DNA of 8,383 bases from the NCBI GenBank assembly GCA_016650355.1, contig JAENVX010000461.1:1-8383 (forward strand), written 5' to 3'. The stretch is from Bacteroidia bacterium (GTDB lineage: Bacteria > Bacteroidota > Bacteroidia > Cytophagales > Cyclobacteriaceae). Below the pieces are notes generated by a model. It worked only from the letters and a program-made list of their open reading frames with translations, was not told the origin of the DNA and did not search any database. Below are positions 7,396-8,383 of the stretch, one piece after another (positions within the stretch are counted from its first letter, which is position 1; each line of letters starts with the position of its first letter). The translations under genes and the position numbers were made by a program.

Positions 7396-7800
7396 TTATT
7401 TTTTTATACGCTTAACCTGGTCCGGGGTAACTGCTTCACCTTTGTTTCCAAATGAATTTCTTACATAGTTTAAGACATCACTCACCTCTTCGGCAGATAG
7501 GTTGAACCCAATCATTTCCAAATTATAAATTTTTCCATTTACTGTCATCTCCCCTGTTGCTCCATTAATTACCTGAAGGATGGATCGGTCTTTATCTGCC
7601 ATTAGGTAATCGGATTTGGCAATTGGTGGATAGATCCCATCGATACCTTCGCCTTGGTCCTGATGGCAACTCATGCAATAGGTATTGTATACTTCTTTAC
7701 CGCGCGCAACACTGGCCTGCAGGTCAAACTTTGATTTTTTCTGAAATGAGGAAAGAGAAATGGTTGTAAATGCGAAGGCAACGAAAATATATTTCTTCAT
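7396..7800 (-). CDS. Periplasmic class I cytochrome c, 134 aa
   Basis: This is a single-haem electron carrier. The N-terminus MKKYIFVAFAFTTISLSSF is a Sec signal peptide, so haem would be attached in the periplasm. The haem-binding motif is CMSCH (residues 42-46), preceded by ARGKEVYNTYC, which is typical of class I. The likely sixth ligand is Met96 in YNLEMIGFNLS, where the family normally has M-P-x-[FL]. The C-terminal helix AEEVSDVLNYVRNSFGNKG is the family's usual ending, and the tail VTPDQVKRIKK is common in Bacteroidota homologues. Small cytochromes of this type act as electron acceptors for periplasm-linked dehydrogenases, including molybdenum hydroxylases of the isoquinoline oxidoreductase type. 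Here it starts 2 nt after the 23-codon mini-ORF and is followed after 7 nt by the one-helix protein. No partner dehydrogenase is in the window. Confidence 0.93.
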   Translation of the reverse strand: MKKYIFVAFAFTTISLSSFQKKSKFDLQASVARGKEVYNTYCMSCHQDQGEGIDGIYPPIAKSDYLMADKDRSILQVINGATGEMTVNGKIYNLEMIGFNLSAEEVSDVLNYVRNSFGNKGEAVTPDQVKRIKK

Positions 7801-7802
7801 CG

Positions 7803-7874
7803 TTAAAATTTAGTTTTTGGGTCTTCCTCGACAAGGTGATCAACGTTGTTGATTTTGAGTTTATTATTTGCCAT
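7803..7874 (-). pseudogene. 23-codon mini-ORF resembling the N-terminus of a molybdenum hydroxylase [2Fe-2S] subunit
   Basis: ATG at 7874 opens a 23-codon frame ending in TAA at 7805-7803, just 2 nt before the cytochrome c ATG. Its core, LKINNVDHLVEEDPKT, closely resembles the opening of isoquinoline 1-oxidoreductase alpha / CoxS-like subunits as I know them (LxINGxxHxVDVDPxTPLLWVLRD). The match stops exactly where PLLWVLRD should follow; instead KF and a stop appear, and no cysteine ligands for either cluster remain. The likely reading is a deletion that removed the rest of this gene and the large molybdopterin subunit gene, fusing the start to sequence next to the cytochrome gene. Alternatives are a genuine small leader peptide translationally coupled to the cytochrome, or chance. 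The neighbouring MocA-like gene and cytochrome c favour the remnant. The frame may still be translated. Confidence 0.5.
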
Positions 7875-8106
7875 AATTTTTGAATTGAAGAAAATAAAAA
7901 TACGAAAATTTGGAGCATTGTTTGCTATAATTTGTTAAGGGAAGGGTGATGCGAATTTTATGGAATAACCTGCTTGAGTTGTGGATATGAAACAGCTGTT
8001 TTTTTTGGGTTTCAACTTCTACAGTTCAGCCATTAGAATCAACAATTCAGATAACGTGATTTTACATGGATCTCATAGGTGATCATATTTGAAGAAAAAA
8101 TATAAA
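7875..8106. promoter_or_regulatory. Divergent intergenic region between the cytochrome cluster and the DUF2141 gene
   Basis: These 232 AT-rich bases must hold the promoters of both the minus-strand cluster and the plus-strand DUF2141 gene. For the minus strand I see no exact TAnnTTTG; the nearest is TATTTTTA (7902-7895) without a good -33 box. A perfect 12-bp palindrome, AAACAGCTGTTT (7990-8001), merges into an 8-base T-run and could be an operator. No convincing gene or RNA was seen here. Confidence 0.4.
8061..8092 (+). promoter_or_regulatory. Weak candidate promoter of the DUF2141 gene
   Basis: TTTT (8061-8064), 20 nt of spacer, then CATATTTG (8085-8092) resembles the Bacteroidota TTTG-N19-21-TAnnTTTG promoter with one mismatch in each box. 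It would place the transcript start about 10 nt before the ATG at 8107. The A-rich stretch GAAGAAAAAATATAAA before the ATG fits the A-rich leaders of this phylum. Confidence 0.3.
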
Positions 8107-8383
8107 ATGAAAACTAAACTATTAACAATTGTCCTGTTCACAATGATGGCTGGAAATGTCTCCGCACAGCAAAGTTCATTGGTTGTAGTAATAAAAAATG
8201 TTAAAGAAGCAACCGGAAGGATTGCTGTTGCATTATTTGATAACGAGAAAGACTTCACAAAGAAAAGGCTACAAGGAAAAACAACCCTGTCAAAACTTGA
8301 TGAAGTAGAAGTTACATTTGACAATATTGTGCCTGGCAATTATGCCATCTCAGTTATGCACGATGCCAATGCAAATGATGAAC
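8107..8383 (+). CDS. Secreted DUF2141 family protein, 3'-truncated by window edge
   Basis: The frame runs open from ATG 8107 to the window end (92 full codons). A signal peptide MKTKLLTIVLFTMMAGNVSA with a likely cleavage after Ala20 (V-S-A) predicts export. The mature part shows the DUF2141 pattern: a first strand SLVVVIKNVKEATGRIAVALFD, a basic segment KDFTKKR, then VTFDNIVPGNYAISVMHDANAND, the family's hallmark F-x-x-[LIV]-x-P-G-x-Y-A-[IV]-x-[VL]-x-H-D-x-N. Family members are about 135-150 aa, so roughly 30-40% is missing here. The fold is a predicted beta-sandwich and the function is unknown. It is transcribed away from the cytochrome cluster, and the shared upstream region gives no sign of common control. 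Confidence 0.88.
   Translation, partial: MKTKLLTIVLFTMMAGNVSAQQSSLVVVIKNVKEATGRIAVALFDNEKDFTKKRLQGKTTLSKLDEVEVTFDNIVPGNYAISVMHDANANDE

Noticed and set aside
7724..7918. Minus-strand 64-codon frame overlapping the cytochrome c start
   Set aside because: It overlaps the cytochrome signal peptide and the 23-codon frame in another phase and resembles no family.
7949..7990. Plus-strand ATG with a purine-rich GGAAGGG upstream, 13 codons
   Set aside because: Too short, no recognisable sequence and no partner; treated as chance.
8073..8339. Minus-strand 88-codon frame at the right end
   Set aside because: It is antisense to the DUF2141 gene, whose signal peptide and hallmark motif are clear.

Overview
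The window looks like chromosomal DNA of a Bacteroidota bacterium, probably of the Cytophagales type. This is inferred from moderate-to-low GC, near-absence of Shine-Dalgarno sequences, candidate promoter boxes of the TAnnTTTG kind, and the gene families present (exported WG-repeat protein, DUF2141 protein, Bacteroidota-style cytochrome c). The lineage call below phylum level is a guess.

Layout: (1) positions 1-2251, plus strand: the disaggregase ClpB, missing about its first 120 residues at the window edge. (2) 2252-2306: an almost perfect long hairpin built of CGTTnnt heptamers between two convergent genes. (3) 2263-4431, minus: a 722-residue exported protein made of about 14 WG-type repeats. 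(4) 4432-4801, plus: the wreck of a rhodanese-domain gene with an intact active-site loop but broken frames. (5) 7874 down to 4790, minus: a tight cluster, read from its promoter side, of a 23-codon mini-ORF, a small cytochrome c, a one-helix membrane protein of unknown function, a beta-lactamase-family lipoprotein serine hydrolase, and a MocA-like nucleotidyltransferase. (6) 7875-8106: a divergent intergenic region. (7) 8107-8383, plus: the start of a secreted DUF2141 protein, cut by the window end.

The main result concerns the minus-strand cluster. The mini-ORF reads like the first ~19 residues of the [2Fe-2S] subunit of a molybdenum hydroxylase (isoquinoline 1-oxidoreductase alpha / CoxS-like), then stops 2 nt before the cytochrome c gene. 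Cytochrome c and MocA-like (molybdopterin cytidylyltransferase) genes are the usual companions of such hydroxylases. The simplest reading is a molybdenum hydroxylase operon that lost its two catalytic subunit genes by deletion but kept its electron acceptor and cofactor-maturation genes. Together with the broken rhodanese gene at the other end of the cluster, this suggests a region undergoing erosion and rearrangement. No CRISPR array, transposase, rRNA or tRNA was seen.
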